Origin: Fen-1258 sp964441505
Lineage (GTDB): Bacteria > Bacteroidota > Ignavibacteria > Ignavibacteriales > Melioribacteraceae
Reading direction: 5' to 3'
Assembly: GCA_964441505.1 (NCBI GenBank)
Contig: CAYTUV010000013.1
Location: forward strand, 32,340-96,339
Length of the DNA: 64,000 nucleotides
A program made the translations under genes and the position numbers. Below are positions 8,624 through 18,350 of the stretch, one piece after another. Position 1 is the stretch's first letter; every line of letters begins with the position of its first letter. The notes under the pieces are model-generated. The model was not told the DNA's origin, did no database searches, and was given only the letters and a program-made list of their open reading frames with translations.

Positions 8624-11600
8624 ATGCTGCTTATTAAAAGGCTTTACAGGTATTTAATCCCAACGATTGTATTAGTAGTTATTCTTTTCCGTGCCGATTA
8701 CTCCGCCCAGACTCTTGAAGAACGCATCACCGAGTTAATGTCGAAGATGACTCTTGAAGAAAAAGTGCTGCAGCTTCACAAAGAAGGAGGAATGAATACT
8801 GCGGATAACCTGCGTTTAAATATCCCGGGTTTTATTATGTCGGACGGACCACATGGTGTACGTAACGGTACAGCAACTTCATTTCCAGTCGGGATAGGAT
8901 TGGCAGCTACATGGGACGTTGATCTGGTTTATAAAGTGGGTGAAGCAATGGGAAAAGAATTTCGCGGAAAAGGAATTCACCAAATGCTTGGACCTGTTCT
9001 GGATTTATGTCTCGATCCCCGCAATGGCAGGTCTCCTGAAACGGGCGGAGAAGATCCTTACTTGAATGCAAAGATCAATACTTCAGTCGTTCAAGGTGTT
9101 CAATCAACTCCAACAATTGCAACAATAAAACATTTTTATACCGAGTACAGACAAAACGGAAGGACAAGCAATAACTACACACTCAGCAACCGGATGTTGC
9201 TTGAACATCATGGATTTCAATTCCGTGATGCGGTTCAGACCGGAGGTGCTATGAGTGTGATGAATTCTTACAACCTTATTAATGGATTGAAAGCAGCGGA
9301 GAATCCAACTCTTTTAGGAACTGTACTAAGAACAAAATGGGGATTTCCCTATTACGTTGTTTCTGATTGGGGTTCTCTCTGGGATGCAAAAAAAGCAATC
9401 GAGGCAGGATGCGATATTGAAATGGGTTCCGGTCTTTATGAAAACACAACAGCCGGTTTGTTAGCTCTCGTTAAAAGTGGAAAAGTTACTGAAGCAACAA
9501 TTAATGAAGCTGTGCGAAGAGTATTACGTACAAAATATTTATCAGGAATAATGGATTACTACCCAGCCGGTGATCCTTCTGATATTAACAGCCCGGCACA
9601 TCAAGTTCTTTCTCTTGAAGCGGGCAAAAAAGGAATTGTACTTTTAAAGAATCAGGAAAACATTTTACCCTTGGATAAAACCATAATAAAAACAATTGCT
9701 GTGCTTGGACCGAACGCGAATGAAATGAGAACCGATGCATCGGGCAGCAGTTGGGTTGATCCGGTTTATAAAGTTTCTCCCCGTGAAGGAATTGAAAAAT
9801 ATATTGGTATTGACAGAGTCTTGTATGCCCAGGGCTGCACAATTGCAGGTGAATATGCAAGCGATGTCTCCGACGCACTTCAAAAAGCAGCTCAAGCAGA
9901 TATTGTTATTTATTTCGGAGGCCTGGACCCAACACAGGAAGGAGAACCTATCGACCGTGTTAATGGTTCTATCGAACTTCCGGGAAAGCAGAAAGATTTC
10001 ATTCAACTTATTGGAAAGGTAAATCCGAATGTTATAGTTGTTATGATAAGTGGGGGAATCTGCACTCCAACTCCCTTCATCAATAATATCAAAGGTTTGC
10101 TATATGCATTTTATCCGGGACAGGAAGGAGGCAACGCTATTGCGCAAGTGTTGTTCGGAGATTATAATCCGAGCGGCAAACTTCCGGTTACAATGCCTTT
10201 AAGTGATTCACAGCTGCCTGACCGAATGCTGAATAATCTTGATAATAATAAAGGGGGAGGCTACCGCTGGTTCGATTATAAAAAATATACTCCTCAATTT
10301 GCATTCGGTTTCGGATTAAGCTACACAACATTTGAATACAGTAATATTAGATTTTCTCAGGAAACCTATATTTTTTCGGATCAGGAACTGACTGTGTCGG
10401 TGGATGTGAAAAACACCGGTACACGCGCCGGCGAAGAGGTAGTGCAGTTGTATCTAGCCGAACCGGTATCATTTACTCCTAAGTTTGTTAAGGATCTCAG
10501 GGGATTTAAGAAAATTTATTTAGAACCGGGAGAGACAAAAACAGTGGAATTTATTCTGGGGCCGAATGAATTTTATCATTACAGTGAGCAGTCTAGAAGC
10601 TATGAAATTGATCCCGGTACATATCATGTAAGAATCGGCGGTTCTTCTGATAATCTTAGTCTCAGCAAATCATTTGATATTAGACCGCACCCGCCGAAAC
10701 CTGATCTGCAGATCGCGAACATAATGACCGTTCCCCGCTTTCCTCTTGAAGGAGATAAAGTAATTTTTCTTGCAACAATTATTAACCGGGGAACCGGTCC
10801 ATCGCCGAATTCCGGATTTCATGAAGTGAGTTTCAGCGTTGACGGAAAATTTGTAAGCCGTTCGGTTGCTCTGCAGGATTCAATTTCCAAGGGAGGGATG
10901 AAGCTCGTCTGCGGAAATATCGGGGACAATAATATTAATTACTGGATTGCAGGAAAACCGGGCATGTATACAATTGAAGCATACGTTGATGATAAGAAAG
11001 CTATCAGTGAAATGATAGAAACAAATAATCAGCGAAGTACAACACTCAAAGTTTACAGCACGCCTGCGGTTAATCTCGCATTTCGCAAAACGGTTACTGT
11101 TTCATCTATCGAAAAAACCGGAACCGAAGGAGAGAAAGCAGTTGATGGAAGTTTGGGTACACGCTGGTCTTCCTTATTCGCCGATCCGCAATGGATAACC
11201 ATAGATTTCGGAACTCCTGTTCAGTTTAATGAAGTACGCTTAAACTGGGAAGCCGCATATGCAAAGGAATATCTGGTTCAAACTTCCAATACAAATAATA
11301 ATTCAGATTGGAAAACTATTTTTAGCCAAACCAACGGAAACGGCGGAGTGGAAAAATTGAGCAGCTTTCAAGGAGACGCGCGTTACCTGCGCATCTTTTG
11401 TAATAAACGGGGAACTCAGTACGGCTATTCTCTATTTGAGATTGAAGTGTTCAATAACACGACATCGGATGTAAATGAAGGAGAGGAAGATATTCCATTC
11501 AATTTTAGCCTGAGCAACAATTATCCCAATCCTTTTAATCCATCAACGAAGATTGAGTACAGTTTACCTAAAGCAAGTAACGTTAAGATAGAGATCTACA

Positions 11601-11776
11601 ATTCCCTCGGTCAGTTAGTAAACGTTTTGGAAAACTCATTCCGTAATGCAGGCAAATACAATATGGTTTGGAACGGCAATAACTCGACTGGTGATCCGGT
11701 GAGCAGCGGAATATATTTCTACCGGATGAGCACGGAAGGATATACACTGGTAAAAAAGATGGTTTTAGTAAGATAA
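8624..11776 (+). CDS. GH3 beta-glucosidase with CARDB, discoidin and T9SS sorting domains
   Basis: A secreted protein of about 1050 residues. A signal anchor or peptide (about 6-29) is followed by the GH3 N-terminal barrel with the nucleophile in YVVSDWGS (Asp about 248), the GH3 C-terminal sandwich with QEGEPIDR near 475 (the usual acid/base area), and an Fn3-like domain (FGFGLSYTTFEYS, VKNTGTRAGEEVVQLYL). Then come a CARDB-like domain (PDLQIANIMTVPRFPLEGDK), an F5/8 discoidin CBM32-like domain (AVDGSLGTRWSS, FNEVRLNWE) and a T9SS type A sorting domain (NNYPNPFNPSTKIEYSL to the final KKMVLVR). It is likely exported through T9SS and held at the cell surface. I chose the ATG at 8624, seven bases after AGGATAG, over TTG at 8618. 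It is transcribed away from the LacI gene with a shared operator. Beta-linkage specificity is not readable. Confidence 0.9.
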   Translation: MLLIKRLYRYLIPTIVLVVILFRADYSAQTLEERITELMSKMTLEEKVLQLHKEGGMNTADNLRLNIPGFIMSDGPHGVRNGTATSFPVGIGLAATWDVDLVYKVGEAMGKEFRGKGIHQMLGPVLDLCLDPRNGRSPETGGEDPYLNAKINTSVVQGVQSTPTIATIKHFYTEYRQNGRTSNNYTLSNRMLLEHHGFQFRDAVQTGGAMSVMNSYNLINGLKAAENPTLLGTVLRTKWGFPYYVVSDWGSLWDAKKAIEAGCDIEMGSGLYENTTAGLLALVKSGKVTEATINEAVRRVLRTKYLSGIMDYYPAGDPSDINSPAHQVLSLEAGKKGIVLLKNQENILPLDKTIIKTIAVLGPNANEMRTDASGSSWVDPVYKVSPREGIEKYIGIDRVLYAQGCTIAGEYASDVSDALQKAAQADIVIYFGGLDPTQEGEPIDRVNGSIELPGKQKDFIQLIGKVNPNVIVVMISGGICTPTPFINNIKGLLYAFYPGQEGGNAIAQVLFGDYNPSGKLPVTMPLSDSQLPDRMLNNLDNNKGGGYRWFDYKKYTPQFAFGFGLSYTTFEYSNIRFSQETYIFSDQELTVSVDVKNTGTRAGEEVVQLYLAEPVSFTPKFVKDLRGFKKIYLEPGETKTVEFILGPNEFYHYSEQSRSYEIDPGTYHVRIGGSSDNLSLSKSFDIRPHPPKPDLQIANIMTVPRFPLEGDKVIFLATIINRGTGPSPNSGFHEVSFSVDGKFVSRSVALQDSISKGGMKLVCGNIGDNNINYWIAGKPGMYTIEAYVDDKKAISEMIETNNQRSTTLKVYSTPAVNLAFRKTVTVSSIEKTGTEGEKAVDGSLGTRWSSLFADPQWITIDFGTPVQFNEVRLNWEAAYAKEYLVQTSNTNNNSDWKTIFSQTNGNGGVEKLSSFQGDARYLRIFCNKRGTQYGYSLFEIEVFNNTTSDVNEGEEDIPFNFSLSNNYPNPFNPSTKIEYSLPKASNVKIEIYNSLGQLVNVLENSFRNAGKYNMVWNGNNSTGDPVSSGIYFYRMSTEGYTLVKKMVLVR

Positions 11777-11819
11777 TTTATATGAAGGGATGCCGCGCCT
11801 GCAACATCCTGATTCAAAA

Positions 11820-13772
11820 TCATTTGATTAATATCATCTTCTTCGATTGAGAGAAATTTCCCGCACTTAATCTGTAATAATAAATACCGCTTGGTAGGCT
11901 GTAGCGCAGATTTGAAATCTGCGCTACATTAAAATTCACTTTATATATTCCAACGGATTGTTCTTCATTAACAAGTGCAACCACTTCACGTCCGAGTATA
12001 TCGTAAATCCTCAATGATACATGACTGTTCACTGCCAACTGATAACTGATAACAGTACTCGGATTAAATGGGTTGGGATAATTTTGGAATAATTTGAACG
12101 ATCCGGGGATTTCCGGATTCATCTCATCAACCGAAGTTGGCGCTGCTTCTATTTTATAATCTGGAGAAATGGAAACAATATCCAATTCCTGCATGCCAAC
12201 ACCTTTCATTAAATAACTTCCTGCTTTCAAAATAGTAATTGTAAGAGTGTCCCCTTTGATTTCAGGTCTGCAATTAGTATCGAGCGTTAGAAAATTCGTT
12301 GATGTGACATTCATTTTGCTTTTAATAAAATTTGAGAGAGGAATTTTTATCTCTTTACCGATTTCAAAATTCACTTTTGAAAGATCCGGAGTAAGCCATT
12401 CAACATCGGAATAATTTGATGGAAGGTTGCTGTTAAGCCAAGTTGTACGTTGACTTATCCAATTCTTCAAGTAATTAATTTCTTCTTCGTAATTAGAAAA
12501 ACGATTTTTATTTGGCCAGATATAAATTGTTGGATTAAAAATGTCCTTCCACTTTGAAAAATTCCTTACACGAGCTTCTGCGGTTAGTACAACATTTTCT
12601 TCTATAAAATTTGTAATTGAACTGATGCTGAAAGTTTTATTCTTGACCTCATTCCATCTTTTTGCGAGTTTGTTTTTAAATACCGGATCGATCATCAAGT
12701 TAGTTGTCCAAAAAGGACTGCTCCAAAGACCATCGTAATGCTTATATGCTTGCCAGCCTGCAGGATTAAAACCATCATCATAATCAGCCAAACCAAAAGA
12801 AATATCATAATCCCAAATTGGACCCATAACTAACTTACCTCCTTCACTATCACGATTCTTATGAAGGTATGCACTCAGACGATAAGCATCTGTGTTTTTT
12901 GAAAATTCGTTTAGCAAGTAGTGATCTACAAAAGAATCAATATCAATAAGGTTGTAATAACCTGCAAAAGGATCTCTATAACCGCCTGAATACATTATTG
13001 TTTCAAACTTGTTGATATAATCTCTTATATAATTCTGTTGTGCTAAAACTATGTCCGCTGCTTTCGGATATTCATGAATATAAGTGACTGGAGCTTTTGT
13101 ACTCTGAAACACTGCAGGATATGCTGAGGTCCAATATTTATCACCAGGATCAACCCGATCTATTTTAACTATATATCCGCCTGTAACAGCATCGCCGGTT
13201 ATATCTGTTGTACTCATTTTTTTTATATTAACCCGGTTCTTATCGCGCTTAATTTTTTCCTGGAGTATATAGATGCCCCTGTAATCTCCGTTGATTACAA
13301 CTTCGCAATAGCGGGTGCGCGAAGCGTATCTACCCAGATCGTTTGAGAGTTTGTATGTAATTACATTACGCAGGAAAGATTTATCTATGTATGATGCATT
13401 AAGCACCCAATCGCTCTCTTCGGGAAAACCAAGAAGTGAAACTTTTAAATCGCTTCCGGCATTATCACGCGTTTCAATTCCATACTGTTTTTTCTCAAAC
13501 ATTTGAGAGCTGTGTCCGCGTAATTCAATCCCAATTTTTCCATTGTAAGCGTTGAATGAATCTGTAAGATTATTTCTTAGGCCGGGTCCGTTATCAATTA
13601 TACCCATATCTGCGGTTATCTTTGGTTCATCCGGAATTGCTTGTCCGTGTGTATCAATTACCACAATTGGAAGGTTCGATGAGGTGAAAGAAACCTGTCC
13701 AAAATTTTGCTTCGGAACTAGAGCCAGAAATGATAAGAAAAGAAAAATTTTGTTAAACATAATAGACATCAT
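11820..13772 (-). CDS. CotH-kinase-family secreted protein with T9SS sorting domain
   Basis: This 650-residue protein has a signal peptide (IFLFLSFLALVPKQNFGQ), a CotH domain at about 45-420 and a C-terminal T9SS domain (QNYPNPFNPSTVISYQLAV). CotH hallmarks are IELRGHSSQMFEKKQYGIE, DWVLNASYIDKSFLRN, GDYRGIYILQEKI and GPIWDYDISFG. CotH proteins are atypical secreted protein kinases in spore coats and in some cellulosome or polysaccharide-degrading loci; a role in modifying or holding surface enzymes is possible. It is the last gene of the glucan operon, 46 bp past the GH3-PA14 gene, and converges on the GH3 at 8624. The sorting domain contains a palindromic repeat (11901-11927) encoding an extra QISNLRYS loop. 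Start choice among several in-frame ATGs (13772, 13769, 13760) is uncertain. Confidence 0.85.
   Translation of the reverse strand: MMSIMFNKIFLFLSFLALVPKQNFGQVSFTSSNLPIVVIDTHGQAIPDEPKITADMGIIDNGPGLRNNLTDSFNAYNGKIGIELRGHSSQMFEKKQYGIETRDNAGSDLKVSLLGFPEESDWVLNASYIDKSFLRNVITYKLSNDLGRYASRTRYCEVVINGDYRGIYILQEKIKRDKNRVNIKKMSTTDITGDAVTGGYIVKIDRVDPGDKYWTSAYPAVFQSTKAPVTYIHEYPKAADIVLAQQNYIRDYINKFETIMYSGGYRDPFAGYYNLIDIDSFVDHYLLNEFSKNTDAYRLSAYLHKNRDSEGGKLVMGPIWDYDISFGLADYDDGFNPAGWQAYKHYDGLWSSPFWTTNLMIDPVFKNKLAKRWNEVKNKTFSISSITNFIEENVVLTAEARVRNFSKWKDIFNPTIYIWPNKNRFSNYEEEINYLKNWISQRTTWLNSNLPSNYSDVEWLTPDLSKVNFEIGKEIKIPLSNFIKSKMNVTSTNFLTLDTNCRPEIKGDTLTITILKAGSYLMKGVGMQELDIVSISPDYKIEAAPTSVDEMNPEIPGSFKLFQNYPNPFNPSTVISYQLAVNSHVSLRIYDILGREVVALVNEEQSVGIYKVNFNVAQISNLRYSLPSGIYYYRLSAGNFSQSKKMILIK
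11901..11927. repeat. Palindromic repeat inside a T9SS domain
   Basis: A perfect palindrome: arm GTAGCGCAGATTT, a single G, and the complementary arm AAATCTGCGCTAC. It lies in the reading frame of the CotH-family gene and translates as the extra peptide around AQISNLR. The 17-bp core GCAGATTTGAAATCTGC recurs at 41420-41436 at the same place in another sorting domain. Confidence 0.75.
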
Positions 13773-13817
13773 TTATTTTTTTATAAAAATACGTCCTTAA
13801 CAATTTTGCTTAAATAA

Positions 13818-16307
13818 TTATTTTACATCAACTTCCATTTTTAGTTTTATATCTCTTGAAGAACTTCCAACTAAAAAACTATAAATACCGTTTTCAACTT
13901 TCCAAGATTGCGACTGCACATCAAAATATGCTAATTCATTTTTCGAAACAGATAAAGTTACTTTTTTCAATTCGCCGGGATTTAATTTTACTTTTATAAA
14001 TGCCTTCAGCTCTTTTTCAGGACGATCAACCTTTGGTTTTTTCTCTCCAATATATAACTGCGCTGCTTCTGAGCCCTCAATAGTTCCGGTGTTCTTCAAA
14101 TCAAATGTAACTGCAATATTATTTCCATCTGGTGTAACACTTAAATTAGAATACTCAAAAGTTGTGTAAGATAATCCAAATCCAAACGGGAAAAGCGGTT
14201 CAAGATTATATTTATCGAAGTGACGGTATCCTACGTAAATATCATCCGCATAATATGTACGAGCCGGAAAAGTTTTGTAAGTACCGAATGCCGAGCAATC
14301 TTCCCATCGCTTTGGAAATGTTACAGGTAATTTCCCGGAAGGATTGTATTTACCAAGAACAACATCTACAATCGCATTCCCGCCTTCGCTTCCGGCAAAC
14401 CACATTTCAACCACGCCATTAACTTTGTTAATCCATTTATCCATTAATACAGGTGCGCCGGTTGTTAAGACAACAACTACATTTTTATTTACTTCTGCAA
14501 CTTTTGCAATCAGTTCGTCTTGTTCACCGGGAAGAAATAAATTATCTCTGTCCCGCCCTTCGGTTTCAATTTGGTTTGATGTACCGACGAATAGAAGAAC
14601 TTGATCGGTTCTCCTGGCGGCTTCGATTGCTGCATTCAGCAATTCATTGCCCGGTGCAGTCCAACCTAATACTGCAATGGCTCCACCGCCCCTTTCATAA
14701 TATTCCATTTTGATTTTATAAAGTTTTCCTTCTTCTAAGTGAGCAGTGTAAGTTCTTGTTTCAACGGCATGATCATTCCAATCGTTTATAACAAGTTTGT
14801 CTTCAAAGTATAGACGGACGCCATCGTCTGTAGATGTACTAAAAATAAAATCACCGGTCTTAGGAGCTTTAATGTATCCGGTCCACCTGACCGAAAAATT
14901 ATCTTCCCCGATCTCTTTATCAGGACTTTTATCATCCCAGTGGAAAACAATTTTATTATCAATTCGTTTTAAAACGGGGATTCCTCTTAAATCAATATTG
15001 GAGAAGTATTCACCTAACAATCCGTTTTGCTTCTGAGTCTGGTCGATGAACAGATATTTTGTTTCAATTCCATCGGCATCACCCTCAAGATTTACTCCTT
15101 GCGCGAATTCAATTTTAATTTTGCCAGATAGTTTTTTCTTCAAAGCATCAAGCGGGGAGACAGGATCGATAGGAGTTACATATGCGCTTCCGCCTCCGCC
15201 TGTTCTTGGAATTTGCGCCGCTGGTCCAATCACAGCCAGAGTTTTAATTTGATTTTGTTTTAGAGGTAAAATGTCTCGATCATTCTTCAACAAAACAATT
15301 GATGCAAGAGAAGTTTCATAAGCAGCTTTCCGGTTCTCTGAACTGTTTACAAGATCAGGATTTTCTTTCCATTCCGGATTATCGAACAAACCAAGTTTAA
15401 AAATCACACCGAGAATTCTCTTCACCTTATCTTCAATTGCGGATTGAGAAATATTTCCACTCTTCATTTCATCAAACAAGGTTTTCCGATTCATGAATTC
15501 GCCGAACGGCATTTCGAGATCGAGTCCTCCTTTTGCGGTTGGAATTGACGAATGCACAGCACCCCAATCGCTCATCACTAATCCTTTAAATTCCCATTCG
15601 TTTTTTAGTTTATCAATAAGGAGATAATCATTTTCGCTTGCATAATGTCTGTTAACTTTGTTGTATGAGCTCATCACACAGAGAACATCTGCTTCAGTAA
15701 CTGCAGCTTTGAACGAAGGAAGATAGATTTCGTTCAGCGCACGTTCGCTTACAAGAACATCAACCCATGTTCGCTCAAACTCTTGATTATTCACTGCAAA
15801 GTGTTTAATTGTAGCGGCTACATTTTCTTTCTGCACGCCTTTGATATAAGAAACCGCCATACGGGATGTTAAGAAAGGATCTTCACCAAAACTTTCAAAA
15901 TTTCTTCCGCCCATCGGCAAACGAACTATGTTTACACACGGTCCAAGAATCACATGTCTGCCTTTACCTTTTGTCTCCCGTCCAATCGAGCTTCCAATTC
16001 CTCTAACTAATTCCGGATCCCAGGTAGCAGCCATAGCAACTGAAGCGGGGAATGCGGTTGACGGATTCCATCTAACTCCAACCGGTCCATCAGTCATTCG
16101 AAGTTCAGGAATACCAAGTCGTATATTTGGTTTTGTTGCAAATCCAGTTCCGCCGAGAATATCAATTTTTTCTTCCAACGTCATTCGTTGCAACAAATCA
16201 TCAACTCGTTTTTCTAAGGGCAATTTTGGATTTTTATATGGAAGACTTTCTTGTGCAGCAACGATTGAGGTAATTAAAAGGAACAACGATAAAATAAGTG
16301 TTTTCAT
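13818..16307 (-). CDS. GH3 beta-glucosidase with inserted PA14 domain
   Basis: A secreted enzyme of 829 residues. After a signal peptide (MKTLILSLFLLITSIVAAQ) the GH3 barrel carries the nucleophile in LVMSDWGA (Asp247). The C-terminal sandwich is interrupted by a PA14 domain at about 420-555 (NGLLGEYFSN, STSTDDGVRLYFEDKLVI, LGWTAPG), and resumes with IETEGRDRDNLFLPG (acid/base area). It ends in an Fn3-like domain (FGFGLSYTTFEYS). PA14-containing GH3 enzymes such as those of the KmBglI type use PA14 to shape the +1 subsite and favour short oligosaccharides; I infer the same here. There is no T9SS domain, so it is probably periplasmic. AGGAG precedes the ATG. It sits between GH5 and CotH genes in the operon. 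Confidence 0.9.
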   Translation of the reverse strand: MKTLILSLFLLITSIVAAQESLPYKNPKLPLEKRVDDLLQRMTLEEKIDILGGTGFATKPNIRLGIPELRMTDGPVGVRWNPSTAFPASVAMAATWDPELVRGIGSSIGRETKGKGRHVILGPCVNIVRLPMGGRNFESFGEDPFLTSRMAVSYIKGVQKENVAATIKHFAVNNQEFERTWVDVLVSERALNEIYLPSFKAAVTEADVLCVMSSYNKVNRHYASENDYLLIDKLKNEWEFKGLVMSDWGAVHSSIPTAKGGLDLEMPFGEFMNRKTLFDEMKSGNISQSAIEDKVKRILGVIFKLGLFDNPEWKENPDLVNSSENRKAAYETSLASIVLLKNDRDILPLKQNQIKTLAVIGPAAQIPRTGGGGSAYVTPIDPVSPLDALKKKLSGKIKIEFAQGVNLEGDADGIETKYLFIDQTQKQNGLLGEYFSNIDLRGIPVLKRIDNKIVFHWDDKSPDKEIGEDNFSVRWTGYIKAPKTGDFIFSTSTDDGVRLYFEDKLVINDWNDHAVETRTYTAHLEEGKLYKIKMEYYERGGGAIAVLGWTAPGNELLNAAIEAARRTDQVLLFVGTSNQIETEGRDRDNLFLPGEQDELIAKVAEVNKNVVVVLTTGAPVLMDKWINKVNGVVEMWFAGSEGGNAIVDVVLGKYNPSGKLPVTFPKRWEDCSAFGTYKTFPARTYYADDIYVGYRHFDKYNLEPLFPFGFGLSYTTFEYSNLSVTPDGNNIAVTFDLKNTGTIEGSEAAQLYIGEKKPKVDRPEKELKAFIKVKLNPGELKKVTLSVSKNELAYFDVQSQSWKVENGIYSFLVGSSSRDIKLKMEVDVK

Positions 16308-16338
16308 TACTTCTCCTTTTGTATTGCAATCTTATAAC

Positions 16339-17559
16339 TCATTGTTTAACTCCAAGTGCATTTAGATATCCTGAATTGATTGTGCAGTTTTTAAATTTGA
16401 TATTCTCCAGCAAGTCAGCAAATGCTTTCCTAACAATTTCATGAGATGGTTTTGCTTTCCGCACTTCTTCAAAATTTTTCTTAGGTGTTTCCGCATATTT
16501 GATTATCTGTTTCCACTCCTCCGTTTGTGCAAAGGAAACAATTCCACGCGTAGAATCCATTTTCTTGTAAGGCCAGAAGCACCAGCTAATTTCATTGTTA
16601 TCTAATAGCTTTCTAAATGAATCAATCCACACATCATCATTCTCTCCTGATTCACCCATGTATATCGGAACATTATATTTATTACCGTAATCAACATATT
16701 CCTGAATTTCTTTCTGTTCGGTCGGCATCCAATATTTATGGAATGTGTATGCCAGATTCTTATCGAACGGAGGACCGAAGACTTTAAAATTAGTATTCCA
16801 CTGCGATCCGCCGAGAAAGATAATATGATTCTTATCAATACTTCGAATTGCTGCCGTCAGTTTTTTATAGAACGGCTCGAGTAATTTATTCAGGTCTTCT
16901 TTGTTTTCGTAAAAATGAGGAATCGGTTCGTTCAGCAGATCATAACCTAAAATTATTTTTTCGTTCTTATATCTTGCAGCAAGTTTTTTCCAGAGATCAA
17001 TTGTTGTCTTTTGGGCATCTTCGCTTTCATACAGGAATGGATAACTCCAGCTGTCGTCTATATTATCTCCGGTCTGTCCACCGGGTGCGGCATGAAGATC
17101 CAGCATAACATAAAGATTCTCTTCTCGACACCACTTAATTACATCATCCAGCCTTTTGAATCCCTCTTCCAGATAAATTTCGGGATGATCCTCAACAAGA
17201 AAGAGTTTGAAATTAAATGGAACACGGATATGATTTAGTCCGGTACTTTTGATGAAATGGATATCTTCCTTTGTGATGTAATTATCGCGGAATGCTTTCC
17301 AGAATTTTCTTGTTTCATCGGCGCCAAGCAGTTCCTTAAATGCGTTATCGATCAGTCTGAATGAACTCACGTTCTCGAAGCGAAACATGTATCCTTCGGG
17401 ATTCAGCCAGTTGCCAAGATTTATTCCTTTGGGTATCAGCTCCTTCCCGCTTGCATCAACAATATTTTTACCTTCGCATTTTATAAATCCTTTTTCCTGC
17501 GCAGATAGACCAATACCCATCATAATCAATACACAGCAGATACCAAAAATCTTTTTCAT
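16339..17559 (-). CDS. GH5 family endo- or exo-glucanase
   Basis: A secreted TIM-barrel hydrolase of about 406 residues: signal peptide to about residue 21, then GH5 motifs KGINLGNWLNPEGY (about 44-57), HIRVPFNF (110-117), MLDLHAAPGGQTGD (152-165), the acid/base in GYDLLNEPIP (Glu211) and the nucleophile in YMGESGEN (Glu303). The WLNPEGYMF and DLHAAPGGQ context is like exo-1,3-beta-glucanase and related GH5 groups rather than classical cellulases, which fits a 1,3- or mixed-linkage glucan locus; subfamily is not certain. The start is ATG 17559 rather than the TTG one codon upstream, and GGAG is placed correctly. It lies 24 bp downstream of the esterase gene. Confidence 0.85.
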   Translation of the reverse strand: MKKIFGICCVLIMMGIGLSAQEKGFIKCEGKNIVDASGKELIPKGINLGNWLNPEGYMFRFENVSSFRLIDNAFKELLGADETRKFWKAFRDNYITKEDIHFIKSTGLNHIRVPFNFKLFLVEDHPEIYLEEGFKRLDDVIKWCREENLYVMLDLHAAPGGQTGDNIDDSWSYPFLYESEDAQKTTIDLWKKLAARYKNEKIILGYDLLNEPIPHFYENKEDLNKLLEPFYKKLTAAIRSIDKNHIIFLGGSQWNTNFKVFGPPFDKNLAYTFHKYWMPTEQKEIQEYVDYGNKYNVPIYMGESGENDDVWIDSFRKLLDNNEISWCFWPYKKMDSTRGIVSFAQTEEWKQIIKYAETPKKNFEEVRKAKPSHEIVRKAFADLLENIKFKNCTINSGYLNALGVKQ

Positions 17560-17583
17560 CAACTTCTCCTTAAATTTTTAGAA

Positions 17584-18339
17584 TTAATTCGAGTTCAAAA
17601 TTTTTCTTTGATCTTTCGTTTGCTTCAGCAGCCACTCATAGATTTCCGAATTGTTATAAGTTTCTGTCCACGAATCATGATTAGCTTCCGGATAAATAGT
17701 GAGTTTTGCATTTCCTTTACATGCTTTCAACGCATCAACAAGTTCTTGAGATTTCTGCGGATTAACTACATTATCTTTCGCACCATGAAATGCCCACACA
17801 GGAAGATCACCTATCTCGCATATTGTCCATGAATCGCTCCAACCGCAGATCGGCATTATGGCTGCAATACGTTCAGGAATTTCATTTGCTAATTTCCACG
17901 TTCCATATCCTCCCATGCTTAAACCGGTGATATAAATTCTGTTCTCATCAACATTGTAGTTCTTAATAATATCATCAAGTAATGCAACGAGCGTATTTGT
18001 TTTCCAGCGGATTCCTAACGGGCATTGCGGAGAAACAACTATGAATGGAAAATCTTTTCCTTGATCTATCAGTTTCGGCGGCCCGTGTTTTTTTGCAAGT
18101 TCAAGATTGTTACCGCGTTCGCCGCTTCCATGTAAGAACATCATCAACGGAAACTTATCTTTTCCGTTATAATCCTTGGGCAGATAGAGCAAATAATTAA
18201 TGCTCACCTGCTGTTCATAATTTGTCTTCAAACTTTTTTCTTCCTGTCTCTTCATATCATCTTCTTTAACAACATTTGAAGAACAACCAACGATTAGCAT
18301 CAGGTATCCGGTAAGAAGTAATAAGACTCTTTCTTTCAT
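17584..18339 (-). CDS. Esterase lipoprotein (alpha/beta hydrolase, PHB depolymerase/CE1-like)
   Basis: The 251-residue protein has a lipobox (LIVGC, Cys19) and a single alpha/beta-hydrolase domain. The oxyanion region is FLHGSGERGNN (about 68-78), the nucleophile elbow is GLSMGG (Ser141), and Asp189 (GAKDNVV) and His221 (EANHDSW) complete the triad. This arrangement is common in dienelactone-hydrolase and CE1-like esterases found beside bacterial glycosidases, often removing acyl or feruloyl groups from plant polysaccharides. Here it sits between bglX-type GH3 and GH5, so removal of ester decorations from glucan or cereal wall material is plausible but unproven. It is only 11 bp after the upstream GH3. 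Confidence 0.8.
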   Translation of the reverse strand: MKERVLLLLTGYLMLIVGCSSNVVKEDDMKRQEEKSLKTNYEQQVSINYLLYLPKDYNGKDKFPLMMFLHGSGERGNNLELAKKHGPPKLIDQGKDFPFIVVSPQCPLGIRWKTNTLVALLDDIIKNYNVDENRIYITGLSMGGYGTWKLANEIPERIAAIMPICGWSDSWTICEIGDLPVWAFHGAKDNVVNPQKSQELVDALKACKGNAKLTIYPEANHDSWTETYNNSEIYEWLLKQTKDQRKILNSN

Positions 18340-18350
18340 TTTTTCATTTC

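Noticed and set aside
11615..11626. GTAAACGTTTT, a partial match to the LacI operator
   Set aside because: It lies inside the GH3 coding sequence and lacks the second half of the palindrome.
15928..16365. A 145-codon plus-strand frame opposite the GH3-PA14 gene
   Set aside because: It lies wholly antisense to well-supported coding sequence, and its composition mirrors the GH3 codons; no domain or ribosome site.
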